Positions 35,641 to 46,974 of a stretch of 50,727 nt of DNA are shown piece by piece (the stretch's first letter is position 1; every line of letters starts with the position of its first letter). The position numbers and the translations under genes were made by a program. The notes under the pieces are model-generated. The model was not told the DNA's origin. It searched no databases and saw only the letters and a program-made list of their open reading frames with translations. Source of the stretch: Spirogloea muscicola (taxonomy: Eukaryota > Streptophyta > Zygnematophyceae > Spirogloeales > Spirogloeaceae); contig WELB01000040.1 of NCBI GenBank assembly GCA_009602725.1, positions 510,565 to 561,291 of the forward strand, in the 5' to 3' direction.

Positions 35641-36240
35641 GCCCAAGAACGTAGGAAGGGATTGACCTTTCCAGCCTGCACGCCCTCCTTGATCACTGCT
35701 GTAGTGTAATAGGATGTCAATGTGACCCCTAGTATGAGCATGAGTATAAACCAATGCCAAGACTGAGGAGAGCTTGCGTGTTCACTGGGGTATTCCCTGA
35801 AAGATCTGACAGTGATAAGCTATTCGAAGATGATAATGTATTTAGTGCTCAGGATTATCGGCCAAGATCAGAGGACTGCTACAAGAATGCTGCTGTGCTG
35901 CGCATTTTGGAGCAGCATATGTATTAGCCTTTCTAGCTCCCACAGCAATCTTCACCTGACGCTGAAATGCCACAGGTGTCCAGTGGCGTCGACTTGCCGG
36001 CCAGTCCAGCCATGAGGACAGGCACTCAAACGCAGCAACCATGCTGTATACACAATCCCCTGGGTTGGTAGCAAGCAATGTAGCTCCTCAAGGAGCGGTC
36101 GCACTTGGAAGCCATGCGTCCGCAGCTCCAAGCGCGCCCCGTTCTACGCAGGCCCAGCTCCAGCAGCAGGAGGCCCTCGGGCGAGTCTTGATCGCGTGTG
36201 AGGTAGCAGCGGGCCGCTGGGGAGAAGCGCGGAGAGGAGA
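35641..36240. other. 5' flank of the methyltransferase gene
   Basis: A moderately GC-rich plus-strand open stretch near 36050-36230 has Gln/Ala-rich coding-like composition, but no start, splice context or recognisable domain. No gene is claimed. Confidence 0.3.
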
Positions 36241-36244
36241 GATT

Positions 36245-36985
36245 AGAAGAAGTGGCTCTCCCAATGGGGGCAAGGGCTGCGAGAAGCCAGCCCGAAAAGA
36301 ATTGACAAGGTTCGAAGGGGCCAAATTACGAGCTAAGCAGCGACTGCGGGGCCTGAAGAGGCTTAGAAGAAGGGCTTGCCCATTGAGGATAGGGGCTGGA
36401 GAAAGCCAGCCCGAAATTGCTCGCCGCCCATAGAGAAGAGGGGCTGGCCCTTAAATAGGAGCGCGCAGTGCACATACAGTGAAAGGGAGGCCAAGCCAAG
36501 CCAATACTGTTGTGGTGGTAGGACCACAGATAGATGGGAGAGGCGCCAAGGAAACAGACCGAAAAGCACAACTGGATATTACTGGGCTTACACAGCAGGT
36601 TGAGTATACCTCTGGATGTGTTTCGTACTTGGATTCCCTCCTCCATCGCCTGGCACTGCATGTCGATGCCCGCCGACGTAGTCGGGCAGGTAGCTTAGGG
36701 CATTCTAGCGTCCCGCAAGCCGTCGTTGCATGCTATAGACTGCGGCTATCATCGAGTCTACAGCGCTCCCAGGCACTCGCGATACAGCAGCGTGCTGGTC
36801 GTGCATTAGCCCAGGCTAATGGCTTCCGTGGTTGTGCTTTTGGGCCTCAGTATAGCTTGTCAGATATTATGCATGTGCTCACTCGGGGATATTAGTGTCC
36901 CCCTAACCAGCTCATTACCCAGTTAACAGGACATTTGTAAGGGTAGATTTGGCCTCCCTTTCAATTTCATGCGCACCGCGCGCCT
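36245..36985. repeat. LTRGY-family repeat, both orientations
   Basis: Opposite-facing tails lie at 36245-36345 and 36370-36420. A plus-facing copy at 36700-36985 carries the best-preserved frame: ACYRLRLSSSLQRSQALAIQ, then RAGRALAQANGFRG and SLSDIMHVLTRGY, stopping at TAG near 36893. It is followed by the GTCCCCCTAACCAGCTCATT and GCGCACCGCGCGCCTTCTCT tail blocks. Confidence 0.8.
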
Positions 36986-37189
36986 TCTCTTTCTTATGAC
37001 TTATACAACACTCACTCAGGGGCCTCCATCGCTCATTACACGCTCTCTGATTCCCGCCGCTGCGCAGCTCCTGCTGGCGCCTCTGGCAGCGCCGCACCGC
37101 CGCAGCGGCAGCTGCCTTGCTCGAGCACCTGCGGCTGCAGAGATCACTCCCAGCAAGGGCAGGCGGCGCAGTCGTGCCCCCCCCGGGCC

Positions 37190-38225
37190 ATGTCCGGCCT
37201 GCAGGCGGTGCCGCCGCACATCGCGGACAACGTGCGCAGGGTGAGAGCTCAGGCCGGCACGCCGCAACCCGCAACCGCGTCTATGGCTGTGGGTGCACGC
37301 GCGTCGCGTGGAGATAGCGAGCCCGCTGTTAACCACCGCTTCTGAATCTCAAGACTCTGTGACTTGCTGTGGCAGCTGTACCGGGACTGCCTGCGGCTCG
37401 CAGAGTACCTTGGAAGCAGGGTGAGAGTCACGTCTGTACTTTGTGCCACTCTTTAGCTACCGGACAGCTGGATGCAGCATTTCCTACCGATACCTTCATC
37501 AAGCTTGCAGCAATAGAGCATTTCAGAAGAGCTCAGATTCAGTCTTCTTGAGTGAGCATGTACAACATTCTCTGTAAGCAGTTGCCAACTGCAAGGGCAG
37601 CTAGTCGCCCATCTATCTTCATCTGTCTGTTGTTATACATTCTCAGAGAGCCGTGCTTGGACTCGCCTGTATCTTGGCTGGCTCACTGGTATTCTTACAT
37701 TACATTCTCAGAGAGCCGTGCTTGGACTTGTCTGTATCTCGGCTGGCTCACTGATATCCTCACATTGCCTTTTCTCAGCAAGGAAACACAAAGATCCTGG
37801 TGGAGCAAGTTCGGTCACAATTCAAGAAGAACATGCACGAGACAGACCCCGACAAGATTAAGGAGCACAAGGAAGCGTACGGCCTTTTGCTTCTCCTGAT
37901 TTGCACGGTTCATTTGTGCAGACTTGAGCATTGTCATACACCTCATCAAGGCCGCTTAGCTCTGACTTGTGTGACATTGTCTCTGCTGTAACCCTTGACA
38001 AACTAGCGAACAAGACGTTTCTTGACTTCTCTGAGAGTTGAACAATCAGTACTTTGCCAGATTGCAGCAAATGTGACTTGCAGCCTTTTGAAAGACTAGC
38101 ACCTTAATCAGGTCCCCATGTTGAATCTGCTCATGTGCCATAGGGCTGTGAGAGGCTTGTCAAATTTTATGTACCATGAGGCAGCAAGAATGGCTACTGC
38201 CTCCAGAGACGTTGGAGAGCCCTAG
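37190..38225 (+). CDS. LYR-motif protein (Complex1_LYR family)
   Basis: Small mitochondrial-type LYR protein. Such proteins bind acyl carrier protein and help assemble Fe-S or respiratory proteins in the matrix. Four exons, 37190-37240, 37376-37420, 37779-37876 and 38144-38225, join in matching phases and give about 91 residues. The start is MSGLQAVPPHIADNVRR. Then comes LYRDCLRLAEYLGSR with the LYR triad, then VRSQFKKNMHETDPDKIKEH (the F.KN..E.DP.KI segment), then AVRGLSNFMYHEAARM before TAG. The ATG sits just before a conserved helix. Plant proteins with LYR..LR.AEYLG are known, but I cannot place it firmly in a human LYRM subgroup. It is distinct from the ISD11 gene at 45681. Confidence 0.85.
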
Positions 38226-38884
38226 TCCCACATAGAACTTTCAAAGCACTGCCAGTTATTTGCAGGTATGAATGATGCTACTAAATTGACAGCCACTGGT
38301 ATACTGATTTATAGTAAGTGCATCTTGATTGAGGACCAGGCTCGTTGTCTACTGCTCAGCCTATTTCTAATTGCTTTCTGGCATGCGAACACTTTGAGTG
38401 GTTGTGCCTCAGATAGGGTGCCGGCAGCTGACTACAGCAGCTTTTGGTGCTGTTGGTCCAGCTACATGGTTCTTCAGCAAAGTGTTGCAACAAGCTGGCA
38501 AAGCCTGACACTAGTAAATGATGGCGCACGTGCAATCTGAGGCACAACTGTATATGCACAGGCTGATACTGCCGTGTACAATGGAGATGAAGCTTGTCAG
38601 CCTCCTGAGAAGTCCATCATCTTCTTTACACGGGCCCCTAATCATTCAAACGTTTATATTGTAGTGGGAGGATCACCGCACGACAGCCAGAAAACTGGGA
38701 AATTTTAGCGGAAAACCAAGAGTGATGGTTTGCAGTGGTTGCGAGCACTTGGACTTTGTTGCCAGCAACTTCTCTGACAAGCATGCACTGAAAAGCTCCA
38801 TCAGCAGCAGTATCTAGGCAACAACAGGAGCGCAGACATGGATCATAGGCATGCGCAAAGCTGAGGCTGCCGCTCTTGATCTTT
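38226..38884. other. Interval with no recognised gene
   Basis: 3' flank of the LYR-motif gene. A minus-strand open stretch near 38640-38870 (containing DGAFQCMLVREVAGNKVQVL) has coding-like composition, but no recognised family or clear splice sites. Confidence 0.3.
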
Positions 38885-39160
38885 GAATCTTCAGTGCTCC
38901 CAGGCACTCGCGATACACCAGCGTGCTGGGCGTGCATTAGGCCAGGCGAATGGCTTCCATTCCTTTGGGCTGGCCTCTCCCAACCACCAGTCAATCTGGC
39001 CGCGCTTGCTTTTGTATGGCTTCCGTGGTGGTGGTCTGGCTCCTCAGCTTAGCTTGTATGTGCTCACTCGATGACATTAGTGCCCCCCTTAGCCAATTCA
39101 TTGCCCTGTTACCAGGACATTTGTAAGGCTACTAGTGGCCTCCCTTTCAGAATCATGAGC
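38885..39160 (+). repeat. LTRGY-family copy interrupted by a nested insertion
   Basis: The conserved frame starts near 38890 (SQALAIHQRAGRALGQANGF) and resumes after 39016 (FRGGGLAPQLSL, then YVLTR), with the family tail running to about 39160. It is split by a 57-bp insertion described separately. Confidence 0.8.
38959..39015 (+). mobile_element. 57-bp hairpin-module insertion with 9-bp target duplication
   Basis: Starts ATTCCTTTGGGCTGGCCTCT and ends TGGCCGCGCTTGCTTTTGT. It is flanked on both sides by ATGGCTTCC (38950-38958 and 39016-39024). Undisrupted relatives at 36815 and, in reverse, at 3910 and 47135 have only one ATGGCTTCC at this point. This shows that the module moves on its own. 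Confidence 0.8.
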
Positions 39161-39557
39161 ACTGCGCGCCTCCTCTTGATCTTCGACATCCTTGGACTCC
39201 TTGATGAACCTTGCCTGACAATCTGCACTTTGGAGTGCTGAAGTTGGTACTGTCTGGATACAACGGCAGGGCAGAGAGGACGTGGGAAAACTGCATGAAG
39301 CGGCAAGGGCGGTGGCCGTGGTTGCTCGGCTCAGAAGTCGACAGAGTGAGGACATCTTGGCAGCGATGTGACTCTGCGTACAGTCAGGTGATTGACTCGA
39401 GAGAAGCGCCCAAGCGGCTCCCAACTTCCCAAGTAAACCCCAAACCTCCCAAACCCCGAGCTCAGCACCCCCGACACGACAAGCGCGGCCAGTGCAAGCA
39501 CGCACGCCGCGGCGGCGGCGGCGGCAGCGGCGGCGGCGGCGGCGGCGGCGGGGCAGC

Positions 39558-39618
39558 NNNNNNNNNNNNNNNNNNNNNNNNNNNNNNNNNNNNNNNNNNN
39601 NNNNNNNNNNNNNNNNNN
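39558..39618. other. Assembly gap (run of N)
   Basis: 61 undetermined bases inside a CGG-repeat tract (39510-39557) at the 5' end of the SCAI gene. Confidence 0.99.
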
Positions 39619-42600
39619 TGGGCGCGGGGGAGTCGCCGAGGCCGGAGCGGCCGCCGCCGCCGCTGCCGCCGCATGGCTCGCCGCCGATGCCGCCGCTGCA
39701 GCCGCCGCCGCCGCCGCCGACCGGCGGCGGCGCCGCCGTGAGCGAGGAGTACCGGAAGCTGATCGACAAGGCGTACCTCCAATTTGCGCGCCTGCGCGAG
39801 CTGCCGGCCTTCGGGCGCGGAGCCGGCAGCCTGCAGTTCCAGAAGGCATTCCGCACCTACTCGCGGCTGTGGAAGTTCCAGCAGGAGCACCGGCAGCGCC
39901 TCGTCGAGAGCGGCCTCAGGTGCGGCGGCCGCCATCACCAGAAGGCCAGGCCTGGGCTCTTGGCTTCACTGATGTGGGGTTTTGGCTTAACTGATGCTAA
40001 TGGTGTGTACAGTTGACGGTCTGAGGTTCAGGGTTTAGGGCTTCGCTAGTTTGTGATCGTCTACTCAGCCCCATGCTGCATCTTAACGTCGCTGCTAACT
40101 TACTAACTTGCTCAGGCGCTGGGAGGTCGGCGAGATCGCGTCGCGCATCGGCCAGCTCTACTACAACTACTATGTGCGGACGAGCGAGGCGTCGTACCTC
40201 TTCGAGGCGTACATCTTCTACGAGGCCATTGCCAGCCGCGAGTACTTCAAGGACGGCGGCGGCGGCGGCGGCCGGGGCGATGCGTCGCTTGCTCACAAGC
40301 AGTTGCGCTACCACGCGCGCTTCATTGTCGTCTGCCTCCTCCTCAACCGCAGAGAGGCGGCCCGCCGCTTGCTGCGCCATCTCCGGCTCCTTGTTGAAGA
40401 CTATGCTCGCATGTACCAGGTGCACCGCACTTTCCCGTGCGCTATGATTGTGCACACAGAGCTGGCTTGAGATATCCAGAATTGTTGTGCATATATTGGT
40501 CCTCGTGCTTATGTGGGCCCTCATCGAGGGCTCATCACCGCTGCTTCACTGAGTGACCCCGTGTCTTAAATTTATATCACACTCAAAGAGCGTGATGTAA
40601 AAGCAATGCTTTGATGTTCACTCTAATCAGCTGCTATCGCCCCTACCGCCTGTCCTTGAGCGCCAGGCGGCAGATGCGAGGGACTGGAAGGTGGTGGTGC
40701 AGGAGGTGCTGCGCTTCATGAAGGCAGACGCGCTCTGCGACGGCACGCGCACTTTGCGCTGCTGCCCCCTGCTGGATCTCGAGCCTGCCGTGGCAGCTGC
40801 GGCGGCGTTGCCGGCTTCCAGTGGCTCCTCCAGCTTGCCTGTCTCTCGCACGCTGCAGGAGGCCGTACTCACAAGCTACCACCACAACGAGGTGCAAGAC
40901 TGAGCCCCCATTCGCCTCATCTTCTTTCCACTTCCATGTTCCACCGTTGCGAGTGGAAGGTTGAATGTCACATGTGGGGCTCTCTCTCTCTCTCTATGTT
41001 CTGTTCTTGCGCCAGCTTTGGCTGGCCAATGTGCCATACAACGTGGTGACCACCAATGGAAGACGTTAAATGACCATCAATTCGACACATGCTGAATGCA
41101 GCCCTCCAGCAGTGGTGACAGTCTGCGCTTGTTACAGTTGACTCCAGGAGAGCTTGGCGCTGAATGACTGACTGCTGCGTATGTGCGCTTGTGCGTGCCC
41201 TCCCTGTCACAGGTCAAGTTCAGTGAGCTCACGCTGGACACATTCAGAATGCTGCAGACGATTGAATGGGAACCTAGTGGCAGTTTCTACCGCGGCCCTG
41301 GGGCAGCGACAACCTCGACAGGTGACGGGGCATTGCCGGGCACGGCTGCCAAAGCAAGGGGTGTGGACGACAACCTTGTCGATGCCAGCGTGCCAGCCAA
41401 CCCGCACAAGTACATCCTGTATCGGCCGAGCGTGCCACAGCTCCTGCTGGTCAGTATTTCTTGATTGGTGGACATTGTAGCTCCTACAATAGATTTCCCA
41501 AAGTGAAGTAGGACAAAAGTCATTCACGATGTCACACTGGGCCTCACATGTGAGCCGTTTCTGTCCAGCAGTAGGCTTACATACCTGAGCTGCAAGTCTA
41601 GCCAGGTGACAAGCAGCTTGGCCACGAAGATACTGTAGAATAGGTTGCGTCGTCTGTCCATAAATAGCTATGCTTTGACTGCCTGGGCATATTGCATGCA
41701 AGGAGTTGCACCCTGGCCCTTCAACATTAAGAAACTGCTTCCTTGAGCCACAGGCAATGGCGACCGCTTGCAAGGAGCTTCAGCCGGACGCCATCATGCT
41801 GGTCTACATCTCGGCATCTGGTACTTGCAGCAGATGGTCGCCTCCCTATATGCTATTATTGTGGTATTCTCTGCATAGCAGAGATCGTCTCGTCCAATAT
41901 GCACAGGCCATTTGACCTGCTGTTCATTCAGCGAGAGGACCATGAGTCACCTAATGTTTGGTCCGACTCAAAGCCTAGACCTTACTTTCTGGTATCTGAA
42001 GCAAAGCCAGTCCTGCAGGAATTGCCCCCAGGCAGGCGGCGTTTCCTGACGCGATGAACATGATGTCATCCGTCTCTTCGAGTCAGCTAGGAGAAGGCGA
42101 CGCTGCCAAGGCCGCCCATGGCCCCACCACGCCAGCGCAGCTGGAGGCCAGCTCCGCAGAGAGCGTCGAGGAAGAGTCGCTGGCAGTCGAGGCGCTGCCT
42201 TCTGGCATTGGGGACCTGTCGGTTGACCGGGAGCTATTGGACTCGCACTTAGACGCATCGGCGTTGGAGGTGGGGCCCAGCCGCACCGCTGCAAAGCGCA
42301 GCACGGCGCTTCTGATCCCAAGTTTGGGCTCGGAGCCGTTGCCGCACGGTGACGCAGTCGGCGGCCCCGAGACGAGGCTCGATGCTGAGCTGCTGGAACC
42401 CGCTGAGGCGTCGGAGAGCAGCACGCCGCAGACTAGCCCGGGAAGCTCGGTGCAGTACCCCACGCCGCCACCGTTGCCGGGGGCCCTCGACCTCCACACT
42501 GCCTTAGCTGAAGACCAGGACGGCTGCGGCGGCAGCATTGGCGGTGGCGGCGGCAGCGCCAACAGCGGCGAGGTGGGCGCCAAAGGTGGTCTGCCGGGGC

Positions 42601-44104
42601 TCTGGCTGGGTGCAAAGCGGGAGTCAGTGGCGCCGAGGCCGAGGGACGGCTGGCGGAGTGCCCAGCAGCACTCATGTGCAGGTTAAACCCCAGACCCAAG
42701 ACCTTCATACCAGATCTTGAGTACTATTCCCAATATTTAAGACCCTTCACCATCATAATGTATTCTACACCCAACTAATTTAGTTACAAACTCCTTGACA
42801 TTCTCTTGACCTGTCTCATCAGCACGTTGCATATATCTTGCTGCTGTTAGAACAGCAAACAGCGGCCAGGCTTGGACGTGTTCACCTGGAGGGGGACCCG
42901 CCTCCTTTGCCTCTCCTCGGCCGGCTGGTTGAGTGGCCATGATCGACGCTCTTCTGTGCAGGCGACTCATACCTGCTCCCGTCCGATCTGCTCCCTTTCA
43001 CCAGGCGCCCTTTGCTCCTGATCGTCGACAGCGAGAGCAGTGCGGCCTTTGAGGTTGCTACTCGCCGTTCTGCTTGCCACTGGCATTGGAGAAGCACAGG
43101 TTATGCCTATGGCATGGTATATGCAGCTCAAGTAGCTTCCACCTCTGCTTGCTTTTATCTGATTGACTTGCCTGGCGTTGAGCACAGGCCATCAGTGGCG
43201 AAGAGAGGGGTGAGCCGGCCGCGCTGCTTCTGTCGGCCGTCCTGCAGCCCGTCAACCTGCGCCGCACGGGGTCTGGCCGCGAGCACGTGCCGACTGGCGG
43301 CAACCTGTTTACGCTCTTCCTCTCTGCGCCCCTCCTCGCCTTCTGCCAGCTCTCCAAGATCTCCATCCTGGGCATGCCACCTGTGAGCCAGTTCTCCTCA
43401 CCTAAGTCTAGTGTCTGCCCACAAATCCATCCATGCAGAATGTCATTTACAAGCTTCATCAGGAGCCTGCAGTATTACCATACTGCAAAATACTTGCCAT
43501 ACTAGTGCTGTTTGACCGCAGGGCTCACATGCTTGTTCTACTTGGCATCGAGCCACAGGAAGCTTTCTTTGATGTTAAATCAAGCCGAGCCTAGATATTG
43601 ACTCAAATAGTAGGGTGAAGTATTCAGGATCTAGATGTATACGGAAAGGTGGTGTCAGGCAATATGCACTCTCAAAGTGCCGACTGCCTCCACAGTACTG
43701 CATTTAGGATCTTGACTATTGGGGAAGCATACAGAAGAAAGGCTCATATAGATGACTTCTCCCATATTTGACGACGACAGGGCGCTTACGAAGCAGCGGA
43801 GCGCCAGCTTACAGCAGTTCTTCGCAGCTGGCATGCGGAGCTCGCTGCCTGCGCAGACCTCGCCCCGCCGTGGCGTGCGCTCCTTGGGGACCCCTTCCTT
43901 GCTCGCCTCCTCATGCGGTTTGCCTTCGCCCGTGCAGCACTCGGCTTGCACACCCACTACTGCCAGAACGCCGACTACCTTCCTCGCTGCCTGCCTTCGC
44001 TTCCCCCACACATGTTGCCGGCATCGGAGCTCGTCGCAAGCGGCGTCTATGGGCTGGCTGACTCCTTAGGTGCTGGCCAGCTGTTCTTACTTTACAGAGG
44101 TTGA
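39619..44104 (+). CDS. SCAI: SCAI homologue (suppressor of cancer cell invasion), 5' end in gap
   Basis: Conserved eukaryotic nuclear protein. In animals it represses MRTF/SRF transcription and acts in DNA break repair; in algae the role is not known. Nine exons: 39619-39919, 40116-40419, 40631-40891, 41213-41449, 41754-41836, 42032-42681, 42962-43053, 43188-43382 and 43781-44104, with consistent phases. After a Pro-rich N-terminus come RKLIDKAYLQFARLRELPAF, LWKFQQEHRQRLVESGL, EIASRIGQLYYNYYVRTSEA, WKVVVQEVLRFMKADAL, FSELTLDTFRMLQTIEWEPS, NPHKYILYRPSVPQLLL, LLPFTRRPLLLIVDS, and HTHYCQNADYLPRCLPSLPP, all SCAI landmarks. Exon 6 is a 216-codon Ser/Pro/Gly/Glu-rich insert in the middle. The donor at 41836 was chosen by phase. 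The true start is in or before the gap. Confidence 0.93.
40978..40993 (+). repeat. CT dinucleotide microsatellite in a SCAI intron
   Basis: Eight CT units between exons 3 and 4 of the SCAI gene. Confidence 0.9.
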
Positions 44105-45680
44105 TTTGAGATTGATACACTAATTGCAAGGTCTTATCCCCAGACATTCGAGTTACAGCAAAGAGGATTCCATGGGGTTTGTGCTGATTAACTAGGCCAG
44201 ATTGGGTTCTCAAACCATGGCAGGGCCAATCCTCAACCACTTCTTGTAGGCAATTTTTGGCCTCAGCATGTCGTTAGGCTGATAGGCATGGATCTGTGGC
44301 AGGCCCTAAGGCATGGCCATCCAAATCTCCACACATTTTTTGGCTTGCTGGCCGTCACATCCAGAGGCAGATCTTGTAAATTAGTCATACAGGTAGATGT
44401 GCGAGGTGATAATCAGAGCGTGCAGCTTTGAAGTAATGCCAGGTATTCTTCCTCTCAGAAATTTGCACCATACTACTGCAGTTGGTTTTAGCACCAGAAT
44501 AGCTCGACTTGTTCGAGCCTTGGCTGGAGCTTTTTACTAATATCTGGTGTTGTCAAGTGTAGTGTAGGTCTGCCTGTCCACCCAACAATCATGTGCTTGT
44601 TCGCATCAATATGGTGTGTGGTGGTGGATGAAGCCATGAGATGTCAGCTTCTCCTTGGTCAATGTATGCATGTGACAGTGATTGCTATGCGGGAAGACTT
44701 TGGCATCTGCGAACGATCTCTGCAGCGCATTGCTGCATACCTGCAGCTGAGCTGATGCATGCACAACTTATCTCACACCGTACTTGTGCTCCCAGATCTC
44801 TTTCTTACTGCCTCCTACTAAGATGGCTACCATTTTTGTATGAGCATTGTTGTTGAAAAGCTTTTGATTCAGCCAAGAGAAGCCCATTTCAGCTTTACCT
44901 ACTGTTGCATTCTGTTCTGAGCAGTCCCGTCCCCTACCGAAATTGTCAGGCAATAAGAGACTTCCCTTAAACTAGTAGGGTTCTAGAGGGCAAAGTGCAC
45001 AGGCACGCTTACGTGAGTTACTTTGCTGACTAGGACAAACACGGGCCACAAATGAATTGCTTTCACAAGGACTTGCTTTACTCAGAGCACATCCATCACT
45101 AAAACTCATAAGTGCAATCGCGCGACAGTTCGCAGGTCACTTGTAAAGTGAATTGAGCTGCCAACGTGAGCAGCCCCAAGCACCTAAGAGACTGCAGCTG
45201 CCAGTCCTTACAGACATTTGCCATGCACAAAAGCGGCCGACTTGGCTGTGATTACCCGCATTTTAAAACTGGCTTGCAGTCTACGTTGGCTGTGGGTGAA
45301 AGGAGGCATGATGACTGAGCTTGGTCTTCCCAACCTGATCCATCAATCTGCAAAACCCTCAGCATAAGATCCACCTCTGTGCCCTCAACCTATCGGGCAG
45401 AGCTCAGCGGAGGCTTAGGAGGCCCGGTCTTACATTCAGCTGCTGCAGATTGCAGACTCTTGCGACACATGCTAGTGGTGACGTGTGTCTGTTGAGCTCT
45501 GCCTTCATGCGTCAAGGTAAAGGCTTGCTGGGCAAAGGTCCAAACGGTGCCTCTGCCTGGCCAGTGCCGGAGGAGGGCTTACAAATCCTTGTGCGCTTGA
45601 GTGCGCTCAGTATGTCAAACAGTTGCCCAATTTTGGAGGGCGGGATGGCAGTAGTACAAGCAGCGGATGCGGCCCTACAG
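44105..45680. other. Convergent 3' flanks of SCAI and ISD11
   Basis: AT-richer sequence between converging genes. Short open frames only, no conserved motif and no family repeat. I see no gene or RNA here. Confidence 0.5.
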
Positions 45681-46714
45681 TCATCGCTCAGCCGCGTCAA
45701 GCTCCATGACGGACTTCATGGGCCCCGCGTAGAGGCGGTACAACACCGCCTGCAGGATGTAATGAAAGGGCGCTGGCTCAGCACATGAGCAGCATGTCAG
45801 TGGAAGCCTGCTGCCCTTGTATAGGCTTCAAGGAGAGGCAGAAGACCTGAAATCTGAGAACGGCCTAAAAGACTTTCTATGTACTAGAGGCCGTTGATCT
45901 AGTGTCTGACGCGTAGAGTTCAAGGATCTAAGGTCCATACAGCTGCTTAAAGGGCTATCTTTTCATAGGAAGGGTCTCCAGTAGCAGGCTTGAGTCTCAC
46001 AGTGAGGCAGACCTGCGTCTCTTCTTGTACTTTTATTGGTCAATACATAGGTTTCGTGACTCAGGGGCTGATTGGAGTGGTTTTCAGGTTGGGGGGACAT
46101 AGGTGGGTTTGAAGGCCAGGGTGATGATCAAGACGGGAGGTTGCTAGTCCTTTTACACGGCGGCTGCGTCAGGCGCCACGGTGCTCGCTCCTAAGCAGCC
46201 CAACTTCCGCCAGTGGGTCTCCACTAAGTGAACCACGCGCCGCCGCAGGAGCATTTGGGAAAGAAGAAGCATGGACAGAAGCGCATCTAGACAGATACCT
46301 GAGCTAAATACAGGGTCGACTCCAACGCCTTTTCATTTAGGGTTTAGGATGTAGACCCTAAAATCTAGGGTTTAGGGTCTAGGGTTCAGGCCCAGAGATT
46401 TGAAAGCAAGGTCCTTCAGCCTAAACCCCAAACCCTCAGCCGAATTCCGACTTGAACCCTTGCTGGGGTCTGAGGGCTGGAGTGCGGACTAGGGGAGGCG
46501 GCCATACCTGGCGCTCGGCGACCTCGAGCTCCCGCCGGGCGGCGGCGAAGGCGGCGGCCGCGGCGGGGGGGCCGTCGCCCGCGCGCTCCCGGAAGCCCTC
46601 GCCGGCGCGCCGCCGCACGTACTCGCGCACGTTGTACTGCGGGAAGCGCCGCGCCGCCCTCAGGAAGCGCCGGTAGAGCGCCAGCACCTCGCCCCGCGCC
46701 GGCACCCCCGACAT
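45681..46714 (-). CDS. ISD11: ISD11 / LYRM4, mitochondrial cysteine desulfurase partner
   Basis: LYR protein that binds and stabilises the mitochondrial cysteine desulfurase NFS1 for Fe-S cluster assembly. Two minus-strand exons, 46508-46714 and 45681-45749, join in phase 0 and give 91 residues, the usual length. It starts MSGVPARGEVLALYRRFLRA (LYR triad), then RRFPQYNVREYVRRRAGEGF, the conserved Y..R.Y..RR...GF segment, an Ala-rich helix, and ELEVAERQ. Exon 2 gives AVLYRLYAGPMKSVMELDAA, matching the plant-type end (RQAVVYSLY...KSIME). The intron is long for this window (758 bp) and contains telomere-like repeats. Just upstream of the start are one N (46726) and a CCG tract. Confidence 0.9.
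46336..46440. repeat. Interstitial telomere-like repeats in the ISD11 intron
   Basis: Contains TTTAGGG, TAGGGTTTAGGGTCTAGGGT and, in the opposite sense, GACCCTAAA and CCTAAACCCCAAACCCT. Degenerate plant/algal telomere units in both orientations lie within about 100 bp. Confidence 0.7.
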
Positions 46715-46760
46715 AGCGGGCCGCGNATCCCGACCAGCCGCGGCGCCCTATTCCCCTAAT

Positions 46761-46820
46761 CCGCCGCCGCCGCCGCCGCCGCCGCCGCCGACGCCGCCGC
46801 CGCCGCCGCCGCCGGCGCCG
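46761..46820 (+). repeat. CCG trinucleotide repeat
   Basis: About 60 bp of nearly pure CCG units, with one ACG and one GGC variant, just upstream of the ISD11 start. Confidence 0.9.
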
Positions 46821-46974
46821 TGAATCACGCTAGCTCCGCAGGGTCCGCGAGAGTGAACCGGGAGGCGTGTTTCTTGCGCTGGGTCGATGGACGTCTGTGC
46901 CGCCGTCAGGTCAGGTGGTTAAGTTGAAGGTTAGCCTTTGATCCGACGAAGCACTCCATCACCGGGAAAGAGGG

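Noticed and set aside
46336-46440. True chromosome end
   Set aside because: Genes continue on both sides and the units are few, degenerate and in both orientations.
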